DNA of 64,000 nt from Vitellaria paradoxa (GCA_019916065.1 CM034240.1:46326026-46390025), one strand, 5' to 3'; counted from the stretch's first letter, positions 45,985 to 58,690 are shown. Notes: generated by a model not told the origin, from the sequence alone. A program made the numbers and translations.

Positions 45985-48600
45985 TGTTCAATCCCCCGTC
46001 TGCTCTTTTATCTGCTAGTTTACCTTATTCCTCTCTCCGCCAATTCTGCTCCAATCGGTTCAGCCTCGCTATCTATTCACGAATATGTAATCGGTTATTC
46101 TGAAACTAGGGTTAGGGCCAGGGTTTTATGTTTGCGGATCCGAGGAGAAGAGGTAGAAAGGGATTCGAAAACTATCCTTCCGCTATCCTCTTCTTTTTTA
46201 AGGGAGGAAGCTTTAAGCGGCGGATTGCGGAAAAAGAAACGCTCCACGCGCTCGGTTGCGCGTGGTTTAGCGCGTTACAGAAATAAGGTGGTAAAGTTGA
46301 AGGCAAGTTTTTTTTTGAAAGGTAAGTTGGAGGCAAGTTGCTTTATAAATAGTTGGGAGCTGACATTAGGGTCCTTAACATTATTCTTCTGAACCGTCCG
46401 ATTAAAATTGAATGATTAATATATTAAAATTACTAAATTTTAATTTAAAAATATAAAAATTAATGCTACAAAGTTGACATTATCAAGACTGTCAGTCTCC
46501 CCTCTTCCTTTTATAAAAGTTAAAATAAATATTTTAAAAATAAATTAAAATAATTTTAGATAGATAAAAAAGAAAAAATTATAGAAAGATATATACATAT
46601 ATTTTTTGAGTTAAGTGTTCGTTTGAGAAAAAAAAATTTGGCTTACTAGTTATTAATTTTTTAACTTTTTTTTTAAATAATTAAATTTACTTTCTTACAT
46701 TTTAAGTTTCTTTTAAGTTTTAAAGAGTAAAAATGTCAAATTACTAAAAAAATAACTACTAAGAAGTTAATTTTTCTCTTTCCAAACACAAAAATAATAA
46801 TATTAATTAATTAATAACCAGTTACAAAAAAATTAATTTTTTTTTCTTTCTAAATTCAATCTTGAGTATTTGCTGCACCAATTCTAATTGAGTTCTAATA
46901 AAAGTTTATACATTTCAAATTTTAAGTTGTTAATTTACTAAAATAATTTTTAATAAAAAATCAATTAGAAATTTTTTTAAACGGGGCATTTAAGTTATTT
47001 ATTTGCTTCTTTCAAATTTGATAGGGTTCGACCCCATCGACACTTGGGGGTTTTGGGGCCCTCTAACCCACTCCCACCCTTTTGCTAAATTGAAATTTAG
47101 AATCACAAAATTCAATGCAATTGGAGCTTACTAACAAAAATTATTTATTCATAATCTATTTTTAGTTTTTAAGATCAATTAGAACAATTATTTCATTTTA
47201 ACTTAAATTTATAATTATGTCTTTTATAAAAATAAAAACAAAAAAATATTAAAGATCATATAGATTCAATGGATCAGAGGCAGACATGAAGATTATTTTG
47301 ATCCTGACCAGGCCCAATTCCTTAAGGGGCAGGGTAAGGACGGATCAATATGCGTGACGTCAATCCCGGGTCGCGTCCATTGTGTCCATTGTGGTCTGGG
47401 TAGATGACCACGAACCCAGGTGGAAAGAGAAAAAGGTCTCCGCCTCTGCATAAAGTATTGGAAAATTACAACCCAAAAAGCAACAGTGCGACCGCCTTGC
47501 TTGGAGTTGGGGACAAAAGCAAACCACAGTCGATTACGAAAGCTAGCTGCAGGGAGAACTTGCTTGAGAAACACACGGTGAAACAGCCACCTAAGCAAAC
47601 TTGTTTCACAAACAATGACAACCTAATATACTCTTTCCAAGAGGTTTTTCTTTGACCCACGAAAAATAACGGTACTTTTTTTTTTTTTTTGGGTTTGTAC
47701 CTATAATTGTTCGAGGAATTCTAACAAAATTTTTAAGATTTTGTCACTTATTCTCAAAAATCGTTGGAAAAACCCCCCTAAAATTGACTTCCACGACCTT
47801 TTGTTACTTTCCATCGTTGTTTGAAATATATATAAATATATACTTATTTAAGTTGTGCAACATTGGTACATTAATGGACGGTGAAAATGTGTCTTGCTAT
47901 TTTAAGATTTTTGATTTATAAATATCTTGTTTAATTGATTTTTTAGCACAAAAAGGAAAAAAAAATAAGTGTGACAATATTATCTTACCCATATTTATTT
48001 TAACCGAAAAAAAAAAACACCAAGTAGGCGTTGAATATACTACGACACTTTTTTTTTTTTTTATTTTAAGTGATGAATTCTGATTATATAACATTACTCG
48101 AACTTAAGTATCAAGCCAATAAGAAAACAATAGGAAGAAAGAGATCTTTCTTGAAAGCAATTTCATGAAAATGAATGATACACAACAATTGTACTGCACA
48201 GGCAAACCTCACAGAAACAAAGAAGAATTAGAGATGGAACATCTAGCTTGTTTGTTAACTAGTCTAAAAACTAGGCAGCAGCCAAGTGAGGAGCAGATGA
48301 ATTGTCCAGCCCTAGTTTGCATCCTTCAATCACCCCTTCTCATCATACTTTAGATTGCCCTCAACCGACCCAAGAACTACTTTACCTGGCGGAATTATGC
48401 CCAAGTCATACACCTCCCTCCCAGTTTAAACATTATTATTATTATTTTTTTTTTTTTTTTTTTTTTGGGCAAGGGCACATCGAACATCCAGGCATTCATA
48501 AACTGCTCCATCATACTAGCAGACGACCCTGTTGCAAATAAATTAAATAGCAGATGTCAAAAGAAGTTGTAGTCAACCAAATATGGTAAACATCCCCCCA
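45985..48600. other. CUE gene upstream region and AT-rich intergenic sequence
   Basis: 45985-46300 is the likely promoter and 5' UTR of the CUE gene (moderate GC). 46400-47270 is AT-rich. A more GC-balanced stretch at 47270-47650 has open frames on both strands but no recognisable protein. T-runs followed by G near 47677-47693 and 48447-48470 resemble retroposon tails on the minus strand. Confidence 0.5.
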
Positions 48601-48735
48601 AGGGCAGCTAAACTAACAAGTGAGTGTTTTCCGATGACGAGGTTTTGAGTCCCGCGACATGCTCAATTGAGGGTGCCGGTCATGCACTCTCGATTTCCCG
48701 GTCAACAAAAGCCAGCAGGATTCCGGGTCCCAAAA
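48601..48735 (+). mobile_element. Possible tRNA-derived SINE fragment
   Basis: The segment 'gagtgttttccgatgacgag' followed by 'gttttgagtcccgcgac' resembles the tRNA-related head of plant SINEs, with a box-B-like GTTTTGAGTCCC. A GC-rich body ends 'ccgggtccc' before a (TA)n tract. No target-site duplication was recognised. Confidence 0.4.
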
Positions 48736-48978
48736 ATATATATATATATATATATAGAAAACGTTTTCTTTTATTCCTTCCCAATATGGATCCGTACCAA
48801 AACTTTGGTTGTCCACAGTCGTAGTTTTCGACCCTAATTTTCAGAGGGGCACAGTGGCTTCCAATTTTCAAATCTAAACTTTGTCACCCAACTCGTGAAT
48901 CACGACTCCCCTTGTTTTTCACTGAAGTCGTCGCGGCTCTCGCAACCATGATTATATTAAAATTTGTATTTGTGCTCA

Positions 48979-49484
48979 ATGTTTTAAAAACCGAACCATT
49001 CATCAAACAGAAAAAGCGACCGAATCACGAGTTAGCAGTTCAACTATCAATTCAGCCAGAATTAAACCGAAGTTAAACCATGACATCATAAATATATTTA
49101 AATATATAAATAAAATATAAAAATGTTAAAATTATATAATAATTTTAAAAACTTATATTTTTTTACATATTCTTCTACTCTATTTTGTTTTAGTAATAAA
49201 AAGTATCAACAAAATGTGTTGTAAAATAAAATCACTTAAAACTAATATATTATATAAATAAAACTAAGCAAAAAAGTTCGATTCCAGACTAGCGCATATT
49301 AGTTTATTTATTTTACTATTCAAAAAAAAAAAAAATAGCCCGGTTCAACCGGCAAAACCGGCACCGGTTGAACCGGTGGCTCACCGGTTTTAGGCCGGTT
49401 CAACAGCCCATTGGATTTTACCAGTGAACCAACCAGTTCCCGGTTCAACCGGTTGAACCGGTCCAGTCCAATTTTTAAAACCAT
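48979..49484. mobile_element. Non-autonomous DNA element rich in CCGGTTCAACCGG palindromes
   Basis: The left end ATGTTTTAAAAACCGAACC is the inverse of the right end (…'ttggactgg' complement then 'ttttaaaaccat'). The right half (49340-49470) is a cluster of CCGGTTCAACCGG/TGAACCGG palindromes; the left half is AT-rich. GTGCT flanks both sides (48972-48976 and 49487-49491) within a possible 9-bp, imperfect target duplication. No coding capacity. Confidence 0.6.
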
Positions 49485-49765
49485 TCGTGCTTTCGATAAA
49501 TAATTTTTAATCTGTGCTTAAAAATGCAAGTTGTTTAAAAATATATATGTTTTTAATATCCTCTCGTGGAAGAAAAGCCAACGAAAAAACTTGTATGAAG
49601 TCTTCTCGATGAGACACATAAATGATCATTTCAGTCCAGCAATCTATAAATGTAAGCGTAAAACATGATGATGTTTGACAGCAGTGCAATCGCGTCTATT
49701 GCCTGGGTAATAACTTATTCATCGAGGTTAGAGAACTACTAAGAAAAAAATACCAGATAAATTGT

Positions 49766-52700
49766 CTACTGGCGAGGCTCCACGAGGACGTATAGTGGCT
49801 TTCCACTCAGCGTGCTCTGTCCCTGCAAAGATGCAGTAACTAAAATCAGACAAGCAACACTCTGCAAATTTATTTTCCAATTAGCTTATGTGATTGGTTA
49901 GAAATAATGATTATAAAATAAAAAACAGAGGTAATATTGATGAGGATTGCAAATGGATGATGTTTTTTCAATCTGCAATTTGCAGAAAAATAGTCTGCTT
50001 TATTTATAGGCAAACAACTTTAGCTAAATCTTGATAATACTTGATCAATTTTGATAGGCTACAGGCTGAAATTTATAAACTTCACTGAGTTTATGAAACT
50101 TGAGCGAAGTATTTGGAACTTCTAGTGAGACTCCTGGTCAAATATTTATGAGGATTGAGTACTGTTGGAATAGGAACAAGAATTTAAATTGAGCTAGAAG
50201 CAGTGAAAGTAAAACAAGGTTATGGTGGAATTCAAACTTTGCATGAAACATATTTCTCAACCAGAGTTTGTAGAAAAATTATAATCAAATTTCCCAACCA
50301 GAGTTTGTAGAAAAATTATAATCAAATTCCTCAACCAGAGTTTGTAGAAAAATTATATTATTAACCCTTCTTCATCAACCTCGTTTGGATTCCAATTGCA
50401 TTTCAAGAAAAGAACGAGAAGGAGGACCGTATTTTTAGAATAGGAGCTTGGAGGGGAGAAAGATGACTTAGACAAGCTGTTAATGTGGAGTTTGGTTGAA
50501 TGGGAAAAATTGGCTGAAAATTAATGTTGGATTAGGGCAACTGTTGGGTCCAGTTTAGCAAACGACAACCATTTTATGTTACTTAAGATTCTTTAGCAAA
50601 TGACAACCATTTTATATTACTTAAGATTCTTTAGCAACTGTTGGGTCCAGTTCAACTATTGGGTCCAGTATAGATGTCAGGAATCAGGGACTAGAAACAA
50701 ACTCTACCATCATTGTTTGCAAGAACGTCCTGAAAATATATGATGCCCATTTATGATAAAAGGAAAACAAAGTGCAAGGAAAATTTGACAAGCAAAACCA
50801 ACGTAAATTTGATTCTAATTATACTAAAGAATCAGCTGCAGAATAAATATTAAAAAAAAAAATACAAATGTTTCAGTATTAGCATAAGCTAGAGTGTATA
50901 ATGTAACAAATATGTAAAATTGTGTATCAAACTTATTGAGCATTACCTTGAACTCTGGCAACCCAATAACACACGCACATTCAACTACCTCAGCCCCTAC
51001 ACGTTCTAGTTAATTGCATTTCCAAGTAAAGCAATCATCAGTTCAAGAGCTAAGGAATTTGTCGAAACACATACTAAACTGAGAAAAGGAATATTGTGAA
51101 TAAAGCTACAGACATTACCCAAGAGTCTTATGGCTGCAGATAGCGTCCCCCCTGTTGCCACTAAATCATCGATGACCAACACACGTTCCCCAGATTGAAC
51201 AGCCCCAACGTGCATCTCTAAACAATCAGTGCCATATTCGAGCTCATAATCCTCAGAGATAACTTCCGCTACATAATTCAAATTTCAAAATTCTTATTTA
51301 AGATTTATCAGCAAATATTCCATTGCGCAGGGCAGAAACTGACAACAGTAAATAATTTTCTAACACCACAATGACATTTAATGGTTCGGCTGACAAGGAA
51401 GACTGAAAAAAAAAAAAGATAAGACACAGCTATCAAGAAACATCTAAGGTCATCCCCTAGCACATAAATTGCTGTTTGCAGATATCATTATCACCAATAG
51501 CCTAACACAACATAATTTCATCAACTAAGTTGTTGATCACTCTCACACATGAATTCTTTCTGTTCCACCAACTGATTGTGCTCAACCAATTAGTTTGTCT
51601 TGTACGATTTTCTTCCACAAACCTCTTATGAAGATCATAATGGCCAGTTGAGCTGCCAGCTCATCAAGATAATAGCACTTAACCCTAAAATTTCAACTTC
51701 AGAAAATGCAGAATTAAAGCATAAAATGAAAAGCATACCTGGCAATTTTTTGGGCTTGCGCAGCGGGACAAATTTTGCCCCGATTGCCAATGCAATTGAA
51801 GGGCCAAAAATAAATCCTCTCGCTTCAACTCCTAGAATGTAAATTCATATGGTAAGCATTAAACCATATACAGAAAGAACAGTTTCACAACATATTATAC
51901 AAATGGCAAACCACTGTAAGGGTGAACTTTATGAGCCAGAGAGATTATTCAGATGATCAATAGGGTCGTACTGGCTACTTTTTTGCTTTTCCAAATATGG
52001 TTTCAAGTATGAATGATGCTTTTCATTCAAAACTCCCTTAAAATTTTGAGAATTGATGCAAACGGGAATGACTTGTGACTTGTGAGTGTAAATTTTTGAT
52101 ATTGGAATTATTTGCTGTCATTTTCTTGAAAGCCCACTTTCAAGACCATTTGTCTATTTCATGATTTCATCTCTCTCTCTCTCTCTCTCACACACGCACA
52201 CACACACCCCCGCGCGCGCACACACGCACAAAAAAAAAAAAAAGGGAGAGAAAATATTCAAATTGTTGAGATTAACAACTAGAATATTCATGAGCAAAGT
52301 CATCAGCAATTTACTTGAGCAAAATTTCCAACTCTAAATTTACTATGTAGTTCAAGTTTCGTTCTAGTTATGGTAGAAACAAAGAAAAAAAAATCCCCAG
52401 TCAGTAGAACCTTATTGTTTGGGAGATGGAGGCGAATGGACGTGAAAAAATTTACACTGTTTAGGATGGAGTGATTGGGAGGGAAGGGAAACAAAGGGAG
52501 GTAAACTCTTTTTCTATTTTTATTATTATTATTTTTTTACCACCTTCCTCCTCCCATCTCCCCCCCCCCCAAAAAAAAAAAAACAACCAAAAAAAATTAT
52601 TAAAAAACTCCATTTCCTTTCCCATCCCTCACGTTTACTTTAGTTCCCCTCCCTGCTTAGCAGGCAAATCTTCCAAAGGTAAAAACAACCAGATCAAACT

Positions 52701-53303
52701 TGGCCTCCATGGGGGGAGACTTGAAAATTTTCCACCCAGGACAAATGGGGGACAAAAGGATAGTATAAAGGGTTAGGGCTACCACATATAAAGCTTCAAT
52801 CCCAGAAGACTAATAGGCGTTCTTCCTATTCGATTTCAAAGGAAAGCCAAATCAAATCAAATGCTTCGCACCAACTCTGTCTACAGAGCGGAACACCGGT
52901 AGAAATTTAACAGTTTAAAAATTGTATATACGTATGTGAGAAAGACGGAGAGAATACCAGCTACAACAGAAATGCCCTTGTCTCGATAACGATCGACAAA
53001 GATATCGACAGTGTCCTTAAACGCCTTCGGGTCCAACAACAGCGTTGTTATGTCTTGAAACATAATTCCTACACACACACACACACATAAAATAAAAACA
53101 AGCACTATTGACTGTTCAACTGAAGTTCTCGAACAAAAAAATATATACCCATTCTCAAGCTAGCAGAAACTATAAGAGGACTCGAAAGCATAATATCAAA
53201 CAGCTTACAGACCTGGTTTTGGAAAGTGAGGAACGACTCTTATGGCCTCTGATATGGCCTTCAACCTCGGGTCCCCCCGCAACCCATTCTCAGACGCAAA
53301 CAT
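49766..53303 (-). CDS. APT: Adenine phosphoribosyltransferase (186 aa)
   Basis: It makes AMP from adenine and PRPP (purine salvage) and also converts cytokinin bases to nucleotides. Six exons in frame: 53213-53303, 52958-53068, 51739-51831, 51119-51268, 50947-51005, 49766-49822. The sum is 561 bases, 186 residues plus stop. Start [20 protein letters not shown]; then [18 protein letters not shown]; substrate loop region [24 protein letters not shown]-binding motif [14 protein letters not shown] at about 128-141; end [12 protein letters not shown]. The absence of an N-terminal extension suggests the cytosolic type (Arabidopsis APT2/APT3-like) rather than the longer APT1 form; the isoform is not resolved. 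Intron 5 contains short tandem duplications, and intron 2 contains a compound CT/CA/CG microsatellite. The frame is fully intact. Confidence 0.93.
50258..50360. repeat. Three tandem copies of a 37-bp unit
   Basis: 'caaccagagtttgtagaaaa' begins at 50258, 50295 and 50332, with exact 37-bp spacing and near-identity. It lies in APT intron 5 (49823-50946). Confidence 0.9.
50554..50640. repeat. Two tandem copies of a 38-bp unit
   Basis: 'tttagcaaacgacaacc' at about 50554 and 'tttagcaaatgacaacc' at about 50592 start two near-identical 38-bp copies. They are flanked by repeated 'gttgggtccagt' phrases. Confidence 0.85.
52170..52243. repeat. Compound CT/CA/CG microsatellite
   Basis: In APT intron 2, a (CT)n run passes into (CA)n, then CCCC, then CGCGCGCGCACACACGCACA, then an A run. 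The alternating purine-pyrimidine part could adopt Z-DNA. Confidence 0.85.
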
Positions 53304-53520
53304 CTCTCTTTCCTGTGCTTCGTCCCTCCCCAAACCCAGAATTTCTTTCTGATTTCGAAACTTTCTCCGTCGACTTTCTCTCTCTACAATGAGGGGAGGA
53401 GACAGAGAGAGAGGGGGAGGCAGGGAGGGAGGGAGACAGAGTGTAATTAAAAATTGTACCTAGTCGGCCGAAGCACCACTGGAGAAAATCCAAGTGCTCA
53501 GAGCCATTATTTATAGACAT
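53304..53520 (-). promoter_or_regulatory. APT upstream leader with G-quadruplex-capable tract
   Basis: It is GA-rich on the plus strand with runs GGGGG, GG, GGG, GGG, GGG at 53413-53433. This lies about 110-130 bases upstream of the APT start codon. On the coding strand it is a CT/C-rich leader. Confidence 0.5.
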
Positions 53521-56500
53521 TTTTTTTAAAGTTCTGTATTTTAATTTTTTAATTTATTATTTATTTACTTTTTTTAAGATTTATAAATTGTTTTGCTAGT
53601 AATTTAACTACAATGTTTCAGGTGTACCCGACAGAAATTTATGCAGCCAGTCAATCAACCCCGTACAAATCATTTAACGGATAGGCTTATAAAATATTTT
53701 GTTTTTTGACTACTAAAATAGTTTATTAATACCTTAATTCCAAATTAACGGGATGTTTCAGGCAAAGAAAATATGGGAGCAAAGAAAACGGGGAGAAAGA
53801 AAAAAGAGAAGGATTAGAATGTGTTTGGTTAAGTGGAAAAGTAAGAGGAAGTGAAATAATATTTATACGTATGTATATATATATATATTATTATTTATTT
53901 TTAAATTAAAATTTATTTTAAAATAGTGAATCCTATTTTTTAAGTTTTTTATAATATATATATCTAATCTTTCTCTTTTTTTTTCCATTCTCTTCTCTCT
54001 TTTTTATAAAAATATGTGAACCATCTTTATTTTTCTTCCTCTTTACTTTTATCTTCAATCAAACAATAGAAATAGTTATTCCCTCCCCTCCTTTCCTCCT
54101 TCCTATTTTTATTTTTCATCCAACCAAATATGCCCTAAGTAAAATTGAATCGATTTAGACTTCTCCAACGCCCTCTTACAAATATTCTTTTGACGTATAA
54201 TTTAAAATAATATAATTATTTTTTATAAAAAAATTATCTTTATAAATTTGAACAATTATTCTTGGGCCCAACTTTTAAAAAGTAAAATATTTTTGTTAAT
54301 ATTTTTAAAAATCATATAAAATAAAATTTATTTTATATTTTTTCTAACTTAATTAAATAAAAAAATTTTACTTCTTTACAAACTATTGCCGTTATAATAT
54401 TAGCCATTACCATGCAATCGTTTAATAGGTCTTTGTATAAATCATTCGACTCTCAAAATTTAGACAATAAAATGTAAGAAAACAAATTTAAAACTACCAT
54501 AAATTTATCTTAATTTATAATTTTAATAATAATATAAAAATAATTTTTATTTTATTTTAATGAATAAAAAATATTTATTTCATTTTATTCTCTTTGCAAA
54601 TTGTTGTAAATAACAAAAGTTTGTAAAGAAATGACATGAGAGATAGTATTTTTTATTTGGTTAAATTAGAAAATAAAATAAAGTTATTATTTATTTTAGT
54701 CATTAAAAATACTTTTTTACGTTGTGGTGACTCGGGCTACGAGTTCATCAATGGGTCATAGCACAATGGGTGTGGGTGGTGGGACAGTAAAAAAATTAAA
54801 AAAATTAGCGTAAAAATAACACATAATAAAATTTGATTAAAAAAATTCATAATTTTTTATAACTTTTGTTAAAGTTTGGTAATCCAAATACCCTCTTATA
54901 TCCAATCAAACATTCATGTTTGGCGTAGAAAGTTCTAGAACAAAATACAATATAGATTAAATAGTGGTTAGAATAATTTTCGTGGGATATTGGAGAAGAT
55001 TGGGATTGGAAAATTAGGGAAATAAAATAAGTTATTTTTATTCAATTAAGTTAAATTTTTTTTAATTTTATTCATATACGATTATTAAAACTATAAATGA
55101 AATAAAAATATTTTATTTTTTTAAAATATCATTTTAAAATGTATATAAGATTAGTTAAGTAAAAAGAAAATAATTTTATATGAAAAAGAAGGTGAAATGT
55201 AAAAAGACATTAGGAGAGAATAATAATAAGTTTGCCCATAAAAAAATGCATTAAAATATATATACACGCGCCAAACTATCCTCCAAAGTCTAAACCGCAA
55301 TTAGCAGGGAATGGGGCCTGGGTAGTTACCGCTCTGCACGGGAAGGGAGCCCCCCTCCACCATTTGATCAAATGGGACCCCCACCATTCATTTAATCCAA
55401 TGGTGAAGAGGGGCCGTCAGTGCAGAGTCAGTGTACCCGGCAGTGCCGGCACAATAATTTATTTGCATGAAATGTGTCTAAGGTGGTTGAGTTTTAGAGC
55501 AAAAAAAGTTAGTTTTTTTTAAGTAAAATTTAGTTTTTTAACTAATTTTTAAAATTTTTAATATATTTGCTCTTGATAGTTTAAAAGAAATTTAAAATAT
55601 AAAAAATAATTTTGGCTGTCTTAAAAAATTTAAAATGAGTAGTAGTAGTTAGCTACTAGTTTTGGTTCCCAAGGGAAACCTAAGGGCATCCACACAAAGT
55701 TTTTTCTAAATATTTTAAGAAATATTAGGTCTCATTTGATTTATATTTATATTTTTTATTTTTTATTTTTATATTATTTATTTTATATTTTTAAAATCGT
55801 AAAATAAGAAAAATAAAAAAATATATTTTATTTGTTATTTTCTATTTTTTGTATTTTGAGATTTTCCTTACTTTGAGTTAAAATGTTAAAATAACTTTTT
55901 CTCATTTTGTATTTCATGTGTAAATCTATTTTTTATTTTTTAGAGCATATTTTGAAAAAATAAGTAACCAAATACTTTTTGAATTGTTCTTCTTATTTTC
56001 AAAAAATACAAATTAAAAAATGAATTTAAAACAAATATACAAAATGACGCCTTACTTTCTTACATTATAATTTATTTATCAACTAATTTTATAATAACTT
56101 GCTTAAACCATTCTCCATCTCATAAAAAATTCATTATAAAACCTTTATTTATTGTTTTCCTTCTCAAAAAAAAAAAAATTAAGAACTCCTTAAAAAAATT
56201 GATTGGGTAAAATTATTAAAAAAAAAAAAGAAGATACTATATATCTCTATTTTTGGTTCTTTAAAATAGGGATTGTTTGGCAAATCTTCAATTTGTCTTA
56301 ATTATTAACGTTATTTACTAAAATTTATTAAACACATTTTCAACTTTTACTAATCTTTTTATTTTTTTTCTTACAATTTTCTTCAATATTTAAAATTTTT
56401 TATTAAATAAATAACTTCTTTCAAAAAGTGACACGTGGCAATATTAAAGTAAAAATTACTAAAATTTTTACTTTTTTTGGTATGTTAAGCGGGTCTTAAA

Positions 56501-58289
56501 TAGTTTCTAAAGCCGTTGTTTGGGAGGGTAAAAGAGGAAGAAAAGTGAAATAAAACAAATTAGAGGAATTAAAGTGAAAGGAAAGAAATGAAGACTAATT
56601 ATTTTTCCTTGTTCGAGAGAGATGAGAAGGAGAATTGAGGATGAGTTAAAGAATATGGTTAAAATTACACTTCTTCACTTTAAAATATATTTATTTGGGT
56701 TGATCATTTATGATAATAATGAAAATACTAATGATAAAATAGAGAAAATATAATTTTAAATTCTTTTATACTAATTATACCTTAAATTGGTGATAAAAAA
56801 AAGAAATATGATAAATATAGTTTACTTTTAACTTCTTGTACTCCAATTTCTCTCTTAGTTAATATTAATTTTTAAACGCAAGAAATGAAAAATATAATGC
56901 ATTTATCTTTTTTTTTTAATTTTAAGTAATAAAAGTGAATTGATAAAGTCTATTCCCTTCTACTCAATGTAAATATTATTATATATATCAATATATAAAA
57001 TAATTTTATATGTAGTTACTACTATAATAGAAATTAAAAGTGTTTTTTTTAATTATGGAAATATTTTTCTGAAAATATAACTATTAAACAATGAATAAAA
57101 ATAAAAATATATTAGAGAAAATAATATTTAAATGTTAAACAGAATAGTTTAGATAATTTGATACAAATAACTTTCGAATAAATAATCTGTAAAATAAAAA
57201 AAAAAGTTATTTTTTATGTATTTATAGAATCTTGTTAATGATTCTTGAAGGAACGACTCGTATCCAAAACACTCTTTCATTTTATTAGAAAAAAAATTTA
57301 AATATTGGAACACCTTTTATGATCTAAATATATATTTATCCCACTAATCAAATGACAGCACTCTTTGATATATGTCTTGGAAAATAAAACAAATTTCAAT
57401 AGATTTTTAAAATAAATATGAATATATTAAAATTGATGAATTTAAAATGGGTGTCGCCATTCGTAGTTTTATTTTTTTTTCCCTTAATTCAATTAAATTG
57501 TTTTTCATTTTAAGATAAAAATACCCTAATATAAAATAACCTCCTTACTCTTAATATTAATTGCACATAACCCACACTTTAAAAAATTATACACAAACAA
57601 TGTCGACAATCACTTGCTAAAAAAATAAATAAATTCGACAATCATTTACTGAAACGAATTTCCGATAGATAAACGAAACATTTTATCAACTGATTATTGA
57701 ATAAATTAAAAATTTTTAACAGGTACTTACTAAAAAAACAAAAAAATTCAATAATCAGTCATTGAAAAAATTGCTAAAAAAATAAATAATTTTAATATAA
57801 TCAGTCGTTGAAAAAATTTAACATTAATTACATAAACTTTCGACATTTTCACGTAAAAATAAATAAAATATTTCAGCAATTAATTATTAAAAAAATTAAA
57901 ATATTTTAATTGACTCCTTCTATTTTAATCAATAGGTACTGTTTAAGTGTAATTTATGGATTGCATAGAGAAATTATTATATTATTTAGAGAAATTATTA
58001 GAATGCATAAATTAATTGGACTATATTAAAAAAAAAAAGTAAGAATACAAATAATGACACATTTTAAAATCAACAGTTTCAATTATAATATATGGAATTA
58101 ACAGTATTTTCCAAAAGGTCCTAGGAAACTACAGTAAATTTTTCACCGTAGCAGTTACAATGCAAAAATTAAAAGTTGTGATTTTATTAATATTTATTTA
58201 ATTAAATTGATAAATATTATCAAATAAATACAGATAAGATCACAGTATTTAATTTTTTCACTACAATTCTTACCGTGAAATATCGACTG
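53521..58289. other. Gene-free AT-rich region with MITE-like repeats
   Basis: No gene was seen. Recognisable pieces are a MITE-like unit at about 53820-54136 (ends 'gtgtttggttaagtgg' / 'catccaaccaaatatg'), a foldback at 55332-55427, an AT palindrome-rich stretch at 55730-56050, a GTTTGG-type repeat from 56515, and an iterated 'aatcagtcattgaaaa' motif at 57600-57900. Short open frames here lack any conserved content. Confidence 0.55.
55332..55427. repeat. GC-rich foldback (imperfect inverted repeat)
   Basis: CTCTGCAC at 55332-55339 pairs with GTGCAGAG at 55420-55427. The inner CCCCTCC…CACCATT pairs with AATGGTG…GAGGGG. A perfect 12-bp palindrome ATTTGATCAAAT lies at 55362-55373. It stands out in AT-rich surroundings. 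Confidence 0.75.
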
Positions 58290-58690
58290 CAGCGCTTAAA
58301 CCCCTTTCCAAATCCTCAAGCCAACGTACTACCGTGAGCGATGGTTTTAGGAAAACGTAACTCCTTTTAAGAAGGAAAAAAGAAAAAGGGAGGGAAGGGT
58401 AGTATGGTAATTAGGAACAAAATTTCTGCTGCATTGATTGGCAGAAAATCTAAGTGGCAGGAGATCCGGGATTTAAGGGTGGTCCTTAGGGCACGAGATA
58501 GATGGCGTGGCAAGGAATGCTAGAATCAACGTAGCGAGGATCTAGCGTGATTCGTGAAAGATATTCTTGTGGGGCCCATTTGGCCGAGTGGTCAGCATCA
58601 CGGGGGTCAGCCGGTTTCCAGCGCTACCTCGAAGTAACGGTCAATTTTATAAAATAATAAATGAGCGCACGGAAGAGTTGTTTTTGCATT
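58290..58690. other. GC-balanced, repeat-poor island of unknown nature
   Basis: It is clearly less AT-rich than its surroundings and contains 'tggggcccatttggccgag' and 'ggcaggagatccggg'. No long open frame or splice pattern was seen. It could be a promoter remnant, a gene fragment or a foreign insertion; I cannot decide. Confidence 0.35.

Noticed and set aside
45833..46392. Plus-strand open frames over the CUE gene start
   Set aside because: Antisense shadow of exon 1 and its upstream region, without domain content.
55232..55522. 96-codon open frame
   Set aside because: It crosses the foldback at 55332-55427; no family resemblance.
58572..58630. tRNA-like stretch with 'ggccgagtggtca'
   Set aside because: The box A resemblance is good, but there is no proper box B or acceptor-stem pairing.
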